From Alteromonas mediterranea DE (lineage in GTDB: Bacteria > Pseudomonadota > Gammaproteobacteria > Enterobacterales > Alteromonadaceae), in assembly GCF_000020585.3 (NCBI RefSeq), contig NC_011138.3, positions 1,871,819 through 1,901,240 on the forward strand: 29,422 bases of DNA. Reading direction: 5' to 3'. Shown in pieces: positions 9,414 to 18,512 of the stretch (position 1 is its first letter; each line of letters opens with the position of its first letter). Below the pieces are notes generated by a model. That model saw only the letters and a program-made list of their open reading frames with translations, was not told where the DNA came from and made no database searches. The position numbers and the translations under genes are program-made.

Positions 9414-9810
9414 ACTTTCCCTCATTATTGGTGTTTCCACGCTTGACCTATGTGCTACTTTTATACTTCATATGACGGAAGTGTTTGTCATCGACAGCCA
9501 TATTTACAATCGGTAGCGCTAAGTTAAACGATGCACTTTTTGAACCTGTAACCATTGTTAGGTTAGGTTGGAATGGCTGGCATTATACGGCTTTTAAGGG
9601 CAATGCCAATCGCGCTGGTTGTTTATTGTACAGAATTTGGGTGCGATTAGAGCGAAGTGAAGAATAAGTATGAAGAAGATCTTGTTTTCCATTCACTTTG
9701 TAGATATATGTTAAAAAAGAGCGAGTACCCTATATATAGTGCAAGGTTACTCCAAATTTCAGAAATTGACGTAAATAGTCATTTAAAATCAATAGGTTTA
9801 GTTCAATTAT
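9414..9810. other. Intergenic region between astB and topA
   Basis: This stretch separates two divergent genes and must hold both promoters, but I see no convincing sigma-70 pair. On the minus strand ATGACA (9486-9491) and TATAAA (9460-9465) are separated by 20 bases, too far for a confident call. Before topA the sequence is A+T-rich, with a TATATATA run at 9731-9738 and TTGACG at 9766-9771. Two short reading frames here (9485-9667 and 9657-9866) have no recognisable content or ribosome site and look accidental. Confidence 0.5.
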
Positions 9811-12471
9811 ATGGCAAAATCACTGGTCATAGTCGAGTCACCAGCCAAAGCAAAAACGATAAATAAATATCTTGGTAAAGATTTTATCGTAAAAAGTTCG
9901 GTTGGCCATGTGCGAGATCTTCCAACGAAGGCGTTAGGCAAAGTAGAGCCTAAAAAACCGGCTAAAGAACTCAAAACTTTAAGCGAAGAAGCGCGTCAAG
10001 AATACCTTCGACGTCATGAATATTTGAAACTTGTAGACAGAATGGGTGTGGATCCAGAGAAAGACTGGAAAGCGCACTACCAAGTATTACAAGGTAAAGA
10101 AAAAGTCGTTAACGAGCTTAAAAAATTAGCGAAAGACGCTGACACCATTTATCTCGCAACCGATTTGGATCGCGAGGGAGAGGCCATCGCTTGGCATCTG
10201 CAGGAGTTGCTGGGTAAAAAAGATAAAACGTATCAGCGTGTGGTGTTTAATGAAATTACCAAAAACGCGATTCAAGATGCGTTTTCAGACCCAGGTGAGC
10301 TAAATATATCTCGTGTCAATGCGCAGCAAGCACGCCGATTCTTAGACCGTGTTGTGGGCTTTATGGTGTCGCCCCTGCTTTGGAAAAAGATTGCCCGAGG
10401 CCTATCTGCAGGCCGTGTTCAATCGGTAGCAGTACGCTTAGTGGTGGAGCGCGAGCGAGAAATTAAAGCGTTTGTGCCTGAAGAGTTTTGGGATGTGCAC
10501 GCCGACCTGACCAGCCAAGAAAAAGCGGCACTACGGATGCTGGTGGCTAAGTATCAAGGCAATGGGTTTAAGCCAAAAAATAAGGCAGAAGCCGACAAAG
10601 CGCTGGCTGATTTAGAAAGTGCGAAATACACGGTAGAAAGTCGCGAATCGAAGCCAACGCAAAGCCGCCCATCAGCGCCGTTTATCACGTCTACACTTCA
10701 GCAAGCGGCAAGTACGCGACTAGGCTTTGGTGTTAAGAAAACCATGATGATGGCGCAGCGTCTTTATGAAGCGGGTTACATCACTTATATGCGTACCGAC
10801 TCGACAAATTTGAGTCAAGAAGCGCTAGACAGTGCTCGAGCGTATATTTCCGATAATTTCGGAAACAAGTATTTACCCGATTCTCCAATTCGCTACGGCA
10901 GCAAAGAAGGCGCGCAAGAAGCGCACGAGGCGATTCGCCCGTCTAATGTCAATATCGGCGCTGCTAGTTTAGGTGATATGGAACGTGACGCTCAGCGTCT
11001 TTACGAGTTGATTTGGCGACAATTTTTGGCCTGTCAAATGACGCCAGCGAAGTACGACGCAACCACCATCAAAGTGGCGGCGGGTGATTACGAGCTAACC
11101 GCCAAAGGCCGTGTACTTAAGTTTGACGGTTGGACGCGCGTGCAGCCACAGCTTCGCAAAAAAGGCGATGAAGAATTAATGTTGCCAGATGTGCAGAAAG
11201 GCGATGTGCTTGACTTGAAAGCACTTGATCCTAAGCAGCATTTCACAAAACCAGTGGCACGATTTAACGAAGCGTCTTTGGTAAAAGAGCTGGAAAAACG
11301 CGGTATTGGCCGCCCGTCTACCTACGCGAGTATTATCTCAACCATTCAAGACCGCGGCTATGTACGTTTAGAGAACAAGCGTTTTTATGCCGAGAAAATG
11401 GGTGAGATCGTTAACGATCGTCTAATGGAAAACTTCGACGACTTAATGAGCTACGACTTTACGGCCAACATGGAGCAACATCTCGATGATATTGCTGAAG
11501 GCAACAAAGACTGGAAAGACGTACTCAATGAATTCTACAGTGGGTTTTACGGTAAGCTTCTAAACGCAGAGAAAGACCCTGAAGAAGGCGGTATGCGCCT
11601 AAATCAGGCGATACCAGCGGGTATTGAGTGCGACAAATGCGGCCGTGAAATGAACGTAAGAACCGCGTCAACGGGTGTATTCTTAGGTTGTTCTGGGTAT
11701 AACTTGCCGCCTAAAGAGCGCTGCACGAATACTATGAACTTAACGCCTGGCGATGAAGTCGTTAAGGTAGATGACGAAGAAGAGCTTGAAACCGAAGCCC
11801 TCCGTTCTAAAAAGCGTTGCCCTAAATGTGGTACCGCCATGGACAGTTACTTGGTAGATGAAACCCGTAAGCTACACGTTTGTGGAAATACACCTACCTG
11901 TGATGGTACCTTGGTTGAAGCGGGTACCTTTAAGATTAAAGGCTACGACGGCCCGATTATCGAATGCGATAAGTGCGGCAGCGATATGGAGCTTAAAAAC
12001 GGTCGATTCGGTAAATACTTTGGCTGTACCAACGAAGAGTGTAAGAATACCCGTAAGCTTTTACGAAACGGCGAAGCTGCACCACCTAAAGAAGACCCAG
12101 TAGATTTACCTGAGCTACCGTGTGAAAAATCTGATGCTCACTTTATGCTACGTGACGGTGCGTCGGGCATCTTCTTAGCGGCCCACAACTTCCCTAAATC
12201 GCGTGAAACTCGTGCACCGAAAGTGGAAGAACTGGCACGCTTTAGAGATAGAATTTCGCCGAAATTCTATTATCTTGCAGATGCGCCGAAAACCGATCCT
12301 GACGGAAATCCTGCAATAGTTCGCTACAGTAGAAAGACAAAGCAGCAGTATGTGATGTCGGAAAATGAAAACGGCAAAGCGACGGGCTGGTCTGCATGGT
12401 ACGACGATGGCAAGTGGCAAGAGCAAGCGGCTAAAAAGCCGGCTGCCAAGTCGAAAGCTAAGAAAAAATAA
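9811..12471 (+). CDS. topA: DNA topoisomerase I (type IA)
   Basis: Relaxes negative supercoils by passing one strand through a transient break. The protein has 886 residues, against 865 in E. coli. An N-terminal Toprim domain begins [18 protein letters not shown] and carries the acidic DLDREGE motif (about 118-124). The catalytic tyrosine is Y326 in [15 protein letters not shown] and TANMEQHLD mark the rest of the core. Three C-terminal zinc-ribbon units follow, with cysteine pairs CDKCG, CPKCG and CDKCG and their partners, and then further single-strand-binding ribbon sequence. A lysine/alanine tail closes the protein. The start agrees with the family N terminus, although the ribosome site is weak. 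It is monocistronic: a strong terminator follows. Confidence 0.98.
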   Translation: MAKSLVIVESPAKAKTINKYLGKDFIVKSSVGHVRDLPTKALGKVEPKKPAKELKTLSEEARQEYLRRHEYLKLVDRMGVDPEKDWKAHYQVLQGKEKVVNELKKLAKDADTIYLATDLDREGEAIAWHLQELLGKKDKTYQRVVFNEITKNAIQDAFSDPGELNISRVNAQQARRFLDRVVGFMVSPLLWKKIARGLSAGRVQSVAVRLVVEREREIKAFVPEEFWDVHADLTSQEKAALRMLVAKYQGNGFKPKNKAEADKALADLESAKYTVESRESKPTQSRPSAPFITSTLQQAASTRLGFGVKKTMMMAQRLYEAGYITYMRTDSTNLSQEALDSARAYISDNFGNKYLPDSPIRYGSKEGAQEAHEAIRPSNVNIGAASLGDMERDAQRLYELIWRQFLACQMTPAKYDATTIKVAAGDYELTAKGRVLKFDGWTRVQPQLRKKGDEELMLPDVQKGDVLDLKALDPKQHFTKPVARFNEASLVKELEKRGIGRPSTYASIISTIQDRGYVRLENKRFYAEKMGEIVNDRLMENFDDLMSYDFTANMEQHLDDIAEGNKDWKDVLNEFYSGFYGKLLNAEKDPEEGGMRLNQAIPAGIECDKCGREMNVRTASTGVFLGCSGYNLPPKERCTNTMNLTPGDEVVKVDDEEELETEALRSKKRCPKCGTAMDSYLVDETRKLHVCGNTPTCDGTLVEAGTFKIKGYDGPIIECDKCGSDMELKNGRFGKYFGCTNEECKNTRKLLRNGEAAPPKEDPVDLPELPCEKSDAHFMLRDGASGIFLAAHNFPKSRETRAPKVEELARFRDRISPKFYYLADAPKTDPDGNPAIVRYSRKTKQQYVMSENENGKATGWSAWYDDGKWQEQAAKKPAAKSKAKKK

Positions 12472-12505
12472 TTCAAAGCTAATACAATACTGTGAAGCGT
12501 AAAAA

Positions 12506-12533
12506 AATAAGCCCGAATTTATTCGGGCTTATT
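12506..12533 (+). terminator. Intrinsic terminator after topA
   Basis: A 12-bp perfect stem, AATAAGCCCGAA / TTCGGGCTTATT, with a four-base loop, begins 35 bases after the topA stop. T-rich sequence follows (ATTACTTCTT inclusive of the arm end), and an A-run precedes it. Confidence 0.85.
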
Positions 12534-12549
12534 ACTTCTTGAATATTTG

Positions 12550-12582
12550 TTAGGTCTTGCAACATACTTTATGCAAGGCTAA
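12550..12582 (+). promoter_or_regulatory. Leader hairpin upstream of the DUF2058 gene
   Basis: CTTGCA (12556-12561) pairs with TGCAAG (12572-12577), and TTAG (12550-12553) pairs with CTAA (12579-12582) across a small bulge. It lies about 25 bases before the ATG at 12608. It may be a leader structure; function unknown. Confidence 0.35.
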
Positions 12583-12607
12583 TTACTACATAAATAGAGA
12601 GTGAGTT

Positions 12608-13159
12608 ATGGCCTCTTTACAAGATCAACTTTTAAAAGCCGGATTGGCTGACAAAGCGACTGCTAAACAAGCACGCGCAGATAAACGCAAAAAACAAAAA
12701 CAGAAAAATAAGCAAAAGCAGCCTGTGGTAGATGAAGCAGCATTAGCGGCGCAGCAAGCGGCTGAAGAGAAAAAAGCGCGCTCTCGAGAGCTTAATCAGC
12801 TTCAACAACAGGAAAGGGAAAGACGCTCGATAGCCGCACAAGTAAGACAACTTATTACCGTAAACAAGCAGCCACGTAAGGGCGAAACCTTGCTTAATTT
12901 TACCCACGACAACGTAGTAAAACGCATGTACGTGAGTGAAGAAATACACAAGCAGGTGACGAAAGGTCGCCTAACCGTGGTTATGCTAGACGATGCGTAC
13001 GAACTGGTTCCCACTCCGGTTGCAGACAAAATAGCTCAGCGCGATGAAGCGTCTGTTATTTATCGCGCCGACTTAGATAAAAGTGGTAGCGACGGCAAAG
13101 ACGAAGCTGAAGACGATTGGTATGCCGATTACGAAATTCCAGACGATTTGACCTGGTAG
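12608..13159 (+). CDS. DUF2058 family protein (YaiL-like)
   Basis: A 183-residue soluble protein, matching E. coli YaiL (179 residues) in length and layout. The first 35 residues hold a conserved start (MASLQDQLLKAGLADK) and a very basic stretch rich in K, R and Q. Residues about 40-75 form a likely coiled coil (A/E/Q/R-rich, with ELNQLQQQERERR). A compact C-terminal domain ends in an acidic segment, WYADYEIPDDLTW. The basic N terminus suggests nucleic acid contact, and some members are annotated as nucleoproteins, but no function is established from sequence. It follows topA but is separated from it by a strong terminator, so it is probably transcribed on its own. Confidence 0.9.
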   Translation: MASLQDQLLKAGLADKATAKQARADKRKKQKQKNKQKQPVVDEAALAAQQAAEEKKARSRELNQLQQQERERRSIAAQVRQLITVNKQPRKGETLLNFTHDNVVKRMYVSEEIHKQVTKGRLTVVMLDDAYELVPTPVADKIAQRDEASVIYRADLDKSGSDGKDEAEDDWYADYEIPDDLTW

Positions 13160-13523
13160 CCCTTCTAAACTCACCACCTTATGGTTGTTAGGCAGTCAGG
13201 TGGTGGGTAATCTTACCTAGTATTTATCTAACCAAATTAAATTTTAATGTATTGCTACTCGCACGGCGTTTTTGATTGAGCGTGCTTAATACCATCAAGT
13301 TTGAAACCATTGTGTTAATAACGATATCTTGATGGTAACGCTTTATACTTATTAATCTTTCTTGCGAGAATACTTTTAGAATCCTCATTTTTGCCGCTAC
13401 ATAAATTACTAAAGATAACGTCGTTCTTTTGATTTCTAGACTATATTTGGTAGGGCGTATTCGTATTGCTCACCGTTATAAGCGGTATTGCACGTGGTTG
13501 TTAAAATTTGGAGGGAAACCATC
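13160..13523. other. Intergenic region with two inverted repeats
   Basis: No gene is seen. CACCACCT (13172-13179) pairs with AGGTGGTG (13198-13205) around an 18-base loop, 12 bases after the DUF2058 stop; it lacks a T-run and is only a weak terminator candidate. Further on, TACCATCAAG (13290-13299) is inverted at CTTGATGGTA (13328-13337) with a 28-base spacer, possibly an operator for the metallopeptidase gene. A TATACT at 13344-13349 resembles a -10 box but has no -35 at normal distance. Confidence 0.45.
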
Positions 13524-14333
13524 ATGGGTTTACCTAAGTTGGTTTTAGTAGTTGTTTCACTGTGTCTGTCACTTCCTACACAAGCAGGGCTTTTTAAAAT
13601 TTCTATTAATGATCTTGGGGGCTTAACACCTTCACAATCCAGCATCTTTGATGATGCAATCGCGTATTGGGAATCATATTTAATAGGCGTTCAAAGCTCT
13701 TTTGACCATAGTATTATTATAGAGGCAAGTGGAGCGCCGATTGATGGTACAGGCGGGGTGTTAGGTAATGCTGGACCTTCTAGTATTACTCAGCTTTCCG
13801 ACAGTACTTATGTTTATGCGAATAAAGGTCGCATGCGCTTTGATACGGCAGACCTTAATAACATGGAAAATAACGGCACACTTTTCGATGTTATTGTGCA
13901 CGAAATGGCTCATGTTATCGGGTTTGGCATTCTGTGGACGACTGATTTTTTTATCGCAGGGAGCCAGTCTAATTACGTCAATGGCACAGGGCGCTACACT
14001 GGAGAATACGCTTTGGAAATCTACCGCCGTGAGTTTGTCGAAGACGCCACCTTTATTCCTGTAGAGCTGGGCGGAGGCGCAGGTACTGCTAACAGTCATT
14101 GGGATGAGCCTTGGCCTGGTGGTTCGTCGGACTTAATGACAGGGTATTTAGGGCCTTACCCGATTACACTAAGCGACACCACTGTTGCGTCGTTTGCTGA
14201 TATTGGTTATTTGACTACTGTTACTCATGCGGTTGATGGGGCTGCTACGGTATGGCTGTTTCTACTTTCATTCGGGTTAGTACTAAGAAAAAAGCCTCTA
14301 CGAACTAGTGCGCGCCTTCTGCAATCTGTGTAA
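13524..14333 (+). CDS. Secreted leishmanolysin-like (M8-type) zinc metallopeptidase with PEP-CTERM-like tail
   Basis: 269 residues from ATG 13524, chosen because GGAGGG sits eight bases upstream and a signal peptide then begins at once (hydrophobic core VLVVVSLCLSL, likely cleavage after TQA). The zinc site is HEMAHVIGFG (about 126-135). A third ligand is likely H192 in NSHWDE, and a Met-turn is likely in SSDLMTG. This spacing and the SHWDE-LMTG pairing are those of bacterial leishmanolysin-like peptidases. The tail (about 238-256) is a hydrophobic stretch, VWLFLLSFGLVL, followed by RKK, like a PEP-CTERM sorting signal, but the PEP motif itself is missing (VDGAAT instead). It is probably exported and possibly surface-held; the substrate is unknown. 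No operon partner is visible. Confidence 0.82.
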   Translation: MGLPKLVLVVVSLCLSLPTQAGLFKISINDLGGLTPSQSSIFDDAIAYWESYLIGVQSSFDHSIIIEASGAPIDGTGGVLGNAGPSSITQLSDSTYVYANKGRMRFDTADLNNMENNGTLFDVIVHEMAHVIGFGILWTTDFFIAGSQSNYVNGTGRYTGEYALEIYRREFVEDATFIPVELGGGAGTANSHWDEPWPGGSSDLMTGYLGPYPITLSDTTVASFADIGYLTTVTHAVDGAATVWLFLLSFGLVLRKKPLRTSARLLQSV

Positions 14334-14391
14334 CCTAATCAAGGCCTAGCTTTCTATTGCTAAGCAGTGTTTTGAATTTTTAGAATAAATA

Positions 14392-15060
14392 ATGAGGGTA
14401 AGCTTGATAAGAGAGAAACATAAAGTGGATAAAGTGAATAAAACTCTTATCGGACTCGTGTTAGCGGGTGGCCAATCGCGCAGAATGGGACAAGATAAAG
14501 CCCTTATGCGTTATCAGGGAAGCACGCTTATTGAGAGAGCGTCATCGCTATTAAAGGCTGCAGGGTGTGATGAGGTATTAATCAGCCGTAATGCGCCAAA
14601 TTTTTTAAATGATAAAATTGATGATGCAGGTCCACTGGGTGGTGTGCATGCAGCACTGGATGTTTTATGTAATTCAAATGCGGGCAAAGGTAGCGCTATT
14701 GAATTGCTTGTCCTTCCCGTGGATATGCCCCAGATGACGCCTCAGCTTTTGAAAACGCTAGTATCAGCAGGGCGGGAAGCCCAGCGGTCGGTTTATGTGA
14801 AAAACCGCTTTTTGCCTTTTTACTTGTCTGTTATGCACAATACTAACGCCATGCTAACGCACTACTTGGTCGAACAAAACGAGCGACGTGTAGTGGGATT
14901 CTTAGAAAGCCTAGAAGCCATTGCTCTTGAAGAAGCTAATCTTGCACGCCCAAAAAGGGTAAATGGCGTGCAAGAAAAACAGAACGAAAAAATAACCCGT
15001 ATGGATGAGGCACAATGGCTTAATGTTAATACGCCAGGTGATTGGCCTGATGACATATAA
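14392..15060 (+). CDS. mobA: Molybdenum cofactor guanylyltransferase (MobA)
   Basis: Joins GMP from GTP to molybdopterin, making the MGD cofactor needed by DMSO-reductase-type enzymes. The nucleotide-binding signature LAGGQSRRMGQDKA lies near residues 24-37. DDAGPLGGVHAAL, LPVDMP (metal and substrate site) and the terminal NVNTPGDW follow, all typical of MobA. At 222 residues from ATG 14392 it is slightly longer than E. coli MobA. The start is uncertain: ATG 14392 has no ribosome site, TTG 14404 has GAGG six bases upstream, and GTG 14425 is also possible; homology begins only around NKTLIGLVLAGG. An inserted charged stretch, ARPKRVNGVQEKQNEK, precedes the C-terminal motif. Its stop overlaps the fdhD start, and both serve molybdoenzyme maturation. 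Confidence 0.92.
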   Translation: MRVSLIREKHKVDKVNKTLIGLVLAGGQSRRMGQDKALMRYQGSTLIERASSLLKAAGCDEVLISRNAPNFLNDKIDDAGPLGGVHAALDVLCNSNAGKGSAIELLVLPVDMPQMTPQLLKTLVSAGREAQRSVYVKNRFLPFYLSVMHNTNAMLTHYLVEQNERRVVGFLESLEAIALEEANLARPKRVNGVQEKQNEKITRMDEAQWLNVNTPGDWPDDI

Positions 15061-15856
15061 CGCCGAACACCACGCATTAGTTTTAGATGGAACACCTGAA
15101 ACTCAACGTTTTACTCTTGCTGAAGAGGTCGCATTAAGCATTAGTTACAACGGTATCAACTATGCAGTAATGCTTGTTACGCCCAAAGACATTGAAGACT
15201 TTATTATTGGCTTCAGTTTAAGTAACGACATTATTGAGCACCCCCGCCAGCTTTATGGTATTGAGTTGACATACCACAAAGAGCACATTAATGCTGAAGT
15301 GGATATTGCTAACCAGGCTTTTTGGAAGTTAAAAGAAAATAAACGGCAATTGGCAGGTGCATCGGGCTGTGGGCTTTGTGGTGTCGAAGCGCTGGATAAC
15401 GCTTTGCCTCAACTCCAACCCGTAGATCCATTGCCTCTACCAGAAGCAAGCTGGTTTGAAGGGTTGCGAGACCTAATTTCGCAAGCGCAAGCATTAGCGC
15501 AGCAAAGTGGGGCAGTGCACGGCGCGCTCTATATTGATGCCGAGCGCAATGTACTTGCGTGTCGTGAAGATATAGGAAGGCATAACGCTTTTGATAAGTT
15601 AATTGGGGCAATTGCGGCTAATAAACTTTATCAGAAGGATTGCCTTGTAGTGCTAACCAGTCGCTGTAGCTTAGAACTCGTGCAAAAAGCGATAAGAGCA
15701 AAATTACCTTTGCTTGTAACCCTTTCAGCACCTACGGCATTATCAGTTAAGTGGGCCAACCGCTATGGCGTATCCCTTATCCACGTGCCTAAATATGACT
15801 CACCGAGAGCGTATTCACCACAATTCCTCCATCCGACTCGGACTTTGAAAGTTTGA
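15050..15856 (+). CDS. fdhD: Sulfur carrier FdhD, maturation factor for molybdenum formate dehydrogenase
   Basis: Carries sulfur from the cysteine desulfurase IscS to the bis-MGD cofactor of formate dehydrogenases, which need a terminal sulfido ligand. 268 residues from ATG 15050, chosen because AGGTG lies nine bases upstream and the start overlaps the mobA stop codon (stop at 15058-15060), indicating coupled translation. The sulfur-carrying cysteines are in SGCGLCG (C107 and C110). Other family blocks are EDFIIGF, REDIGRHNAFDKLIGA and SRCSLELVQKA. The last 68 bases overlap, on the opposite strand, the 3' end of the YdeP-like oxidoreductase. It forms a mobA-fdhD unit; a likely client is that neighbouring enzyme or a formate dehydrogenase elsewhere. 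Confidence 0.94.
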   Translation: MTYNAEHHALVLDGTPETQRFTLAEEVALSISYNGINYAVMLVTPKDIEDFIIGFSLSNDIIEHPRQLYGIELTYHKEHINAEVDIANQAFWKLKENKRQLAGASGCGLCGVEALDNALPQLQPVDPLPLPEASWFEGLRDLISQAQALAQQSGAVHGALYIDAERNVLACREDIGRHNAFDKLIGAIAANKLYQKDCLVVLTSRCSLELVQKAIRAKLPLLVTLSAPTALSVKWANRYGVSLIHVPKYDSPRAYSPQFLHPTRTLKV

Positions 15857-18128
15857 TCGCAATAAATTTTGACGTTGGTGTGAAGGTTCCGTCACCATAA
15901 CTTTCTAATGGTACCAGCGGGTTGGTTTCCGGGTAATAGGCCGCGGCTTGTCCTTGGGGTATATCATAAGCCACCAACATAAATTGCTTTATCTGACGGG
16001 TTCTTCCGTCATTCCATAAAGACGTAATGTCTACTTTATCCCCGTCATTGAAGCCCAGTTTTCGAATATCGCTCTCATTGACGAACAAGACATCTCTAGC
16101 GCCAAACACATTTCTGTAACGGTCATCCATGCCATAGATGGTAGTGTTGTACTGATCGTGCGAGCGCAATGTCTGTAAGATTAAGTCTGGTTTTTCGCCA
16201 CGAGCGACTACATCATCGTTTAATAGCGAGTTTGGCAGTGTATTGGCTGCAAATTCCGCTTTACCCGATGGTGTTAGCCACCGTCTTTCGCTCGCCGCAT
16301 TGCCTAGATGAAAGCCCCCGGGGTTCGCCACTTTGCTATTAAAGTTTTTAAAGCCCTCAATGGTATCGGCAATTAGGTCGCGTATATTGTCGTAATTACT
16401 GACTACATGATCCCAGTCTACAGGCGTATTGCCTAACGTGGCTTTTGCGATACCCGCAATGATAGCCGGTTCCGAGCGAAGTTCAGGTGAGCTCGGCGGT
16501 AGTTGTCCATAGGATAGGTGGACCATTGAAAAGGTATCTTCAACGGTAACACCTTGCTGTCCGCTAGCCTGCATGTCGACTTCAGTTCTACCCAAACAGG
16601 GTAGAATAAGCGCATCTTTGCCCGTCGTTAAGTGAGAACGGTTTAATTTAGTGGCGATATGCACAGTTAAATCGCATTTTGATAATGCGGCGTGGGTGCG
16701 CGGCGTATCCGGTGTGGCTTGTGCGAAATTACCACCTAAGCCAATGAAGACTTTGGCATCGCCACGTTCCATGGCCTGAATGGCTTGAATAGTGTTGTGA
16801 CCTCTCTCTCGTGGTACCACAAAGTTAAACTTGTTTTCCAGCGCGTCGAGTAACGCTTTAGGCGGCACTTCGTTAATACCCACGGTTCTGTCACCCTGAA
16901 CGTTACTATGGCCTCGAACAGGCGACAGACCGGCGCCAGGCTTGCCAACATTGCCTCGCAATAGCTGCACATTCACGATTTCTTGAACCGTAGCAACAGA
17001 GTGTTTGTGCTGGGTAATTCCCATAGCCCAGCACATGATTACCCGTTCTCCGCGCTTGTACATAGTTGCCGCGTGGCGGATGTCTTCTTTCGATAAACCA
17101 CTCTGCGCTTCAATATGCTCCCAGCTGGTCGCTTCAACAGCAGTTAAATAGTCATCCATGCCATTCGTATGTGCATTGATAAAGTCGTGGTCGAATACGG
17201 GAGGGGCATTGTTCGCTTTTGCTTCCTGCTCCCAGGCTAACAGCCATTTAGCTATGCCGCGCATGACTGCCATGTCGCCACCAAGGGCAGGCCTGAAGTA
17301 AGCGGTATTGGTTGGCGTTGAACCATTGGTGAGCATTTCAATAGGGTGCTGAGGGTGTTGGAACTTTTCTAGCCCCCGCTCTTTTAGCGGGTTTAAGCAA
17401 ACGACTTGGGCGCCTCTTCGCACCGCATCGCGCAGTGGCTCTAACATGCGCGGGTGGTTAGTGCCCGGGTTTTGTCCAATAACAAAGATGGTATCTGCCT
17501 TTTCGAAATCATCGAACGTGACTGTACCTTTGCCTACGCCTATGGTGGGCTTCATTCCTTGACCCGATGCTTCGTGGCACATGTTTGAGCAGTCTGGGAA
17601 GTTATTGGTGCCAAATGCGCGAACGAATAATTGATAAAGATAAGCTGCTTCATTGCTAGCGCGCCCTGACGTATAGAACTCTGCCTGATGCGGAGAGCTC
17701 AGCCCGTTCAGGTGTTGAGCGATTAGGCCAAACGCGTCATCCCAGTTGATGGCTTCATATCGGTCGGTTTGGTTATTGTAACGGACCGGGTGGGTTAGCC
17801 TGCCTTGAGACTCGAGCCAGTAGTCAGTGTGTTTTTTCAACGCACTCACCGTATAGTCAGCGAAAAATTCCGGGCCTACGTAGCGACCGGTTGACTCCCA
17901 ATTTACGGCTTTCGCCCCGTTTTCACAAAACTTGACTAAACCGCTTTCTGGCGACTCACCCCATGCACAACCCGGACAGTCGAAGCCTTTATCTTGATTG
18001 GTTTTTAGCATGGCCCGAAGGTTTTTGAGCGGCTTTTCACTCTGGAGCCAACTTTGGGTTACGCTTTTTAATGCACCCCATCCGCCAGCAGGGTTGCCGT
18101 ATTGCTTAATATTCCGTTTATCGCTCAT
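15789..18128 (-). CDS. FdhF/YdeP-family molybdopterin oxidoreductase
   Basis: 779-residue enzyme of the DMSO-reductase superfamily, closely resembling E. coli YdeP over its whole length, including GNPAGGWGALKSV at the start and RSHDQYNTTIYGMDDRYR near the end. The N terminus carries FDCPGCAWGE and a later cysteine (C51, C54, C68), the family's probable iron-sulfur site. The molybdenum region has NNFPDCSNMCHEASG. Dinucleotide-binding blocks include IGQNPGTNHPRML and RGHSNVQGDRT. No signal peptide or twin-arginine motif is seen, so it is cytoplasmic. The physiological substrate of this family is not settled; YdeP has been linked to acid resistance in E. coli, and formate dehydrogenase activity here is unproven. 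The start at ATG 18128 fits the family. It converges on fdhD with a 68-bp overlap, and mobA-fdhD beside it supply cofactor maturation. Confidence 0.93.
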   Translation of the reverse strand: MSDKRNIKQYGNPAGGWGALKSVTQSWLQSEKPLKNLRAMLKTNQDKGFDCPGCAWGESPESGLVKFCENGAKAVNWESTGRYVGPEFFADYTVSALKKHTDYWLESQGRLTHPVRYNNQTDRYEAINWDDAFGLIAQHLNGLSSPHQAEFYTSGRASNEAAYLYQLFVRAFGTNNFPDCSNMCHEASGQGMKPTIGVGKGTVTFDDFEKADTIFVIGQNPGTNHPRMLEPLRDAVRRGAQVVCLNPLKERGLEKFQHPQHPIEMLTNGSTPTNTAYFRPALGGDMAVMRGIAKWLLAWEQEAKANNAPPVFDHDFINAHTNGMDDYLTAVEATSWEHIEAQSGLSKEDIRHAATMYKRGERVIMCWAMGITQHKHSVATVQEIVNVQLLRGNVGKPGAGLSPVRGHSNVQGDRTVGINEVPPKALLDALENKFNFVVPRERGHNTIQAIQAMERGDAKVFIGLGGNFAQATPDTPRTHAALSKCDLTVHIATKLNRSHLTTGKDALILPCLGRTEVDMQASGQQGVTVEDTFSMVHLSYGQLPPSSPELRSEPAIIAGIAKATLGNTPVDWDHVVSNYDNIRDLIADTIEGFKNFNSKVANPGGFHLGNAASERRWLTPSGKAEFAANTLPNSLLNDDVVARGEKPDLILQTLRSHDQYNTTIYGMDDRYRNVFGARDVLFVNESDIRKLGFNDGDKVDITSLWNDGRTRQIKQFMLVAYDIPQGQAAAYYPETNPLVPLESYGDGTFTPTSKFIAIKLSKSESDGGIVVNTLSVSHI

Positions 18129-18512
18129 ACTCTTCGGTGGACCTGTCGTTTAGTCAATACATAGTGTAGATACACATTAATGATTCAAACGGATGAAAGC
18201 TATAGCCTAAAACTCTGAATTCGATTAAACGAGGATCTATACGGATATATTGCGAGGCTATTTAAAAGTTAAAATTTTTATCGCCTAACTAAACTAGCAC
18301 GTTGCCAAAAATAACGATTTAAATTTCACTGCCCTAATAAAAAAGAGACGTGAATGTATGTTCCCGCTCAATGTATTTGTTTACTATGTACAAAAAGCGT
18401 TGCTTAGCGTTCGTTGAAAAATCAGATGAAAGGTTAGTGCATCAAAGGCTAAGCAGTAGTTGTATGAACGCAGCACATAAGCGTTTTAAAGATAATATTC
18501 CATTGAGGTAAC
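18129..18512. other. Divergent intergenic region between the YdeP-like gene and the acetyltransferase gene
   Basis: A+T-rich, no gene seen. It must hold promoters in both directions, but no clear pair of hexamers is visible. A perfect small palindrome lies at 18164-18175, 36 bases upstream of the oxidoreductase ATG, and is listed separately. Confidence 0.5.
18164..18175. promoter_or_regulatory. Possible operator upstream of the YdeP-like gene
   Basis: GTGTA-GA-TACAC, a 5-bp inverted repeat with a two-base centre, located where a promoter-proximal operator for the minus-strand oxidoreductase gene could sit. No regulator is known, and such a short palindrome can occur by chance. Confidence 0.25.

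Noticed and set aside
9485..9866. Two short plus-strand reading frames (60 and 69 codons) upstream of topA
   Set aside because: No ribosome site, no recognisable content, and the second runs into topA out of frame; they look accidental.
13172..13205. CACCACCT/AGGTGGTG hairpin as a firm terminator of the DUF2058 gene
   Set aside because: The loop is long and there is no T-run, so it is mentioned only within the intergenic entry.
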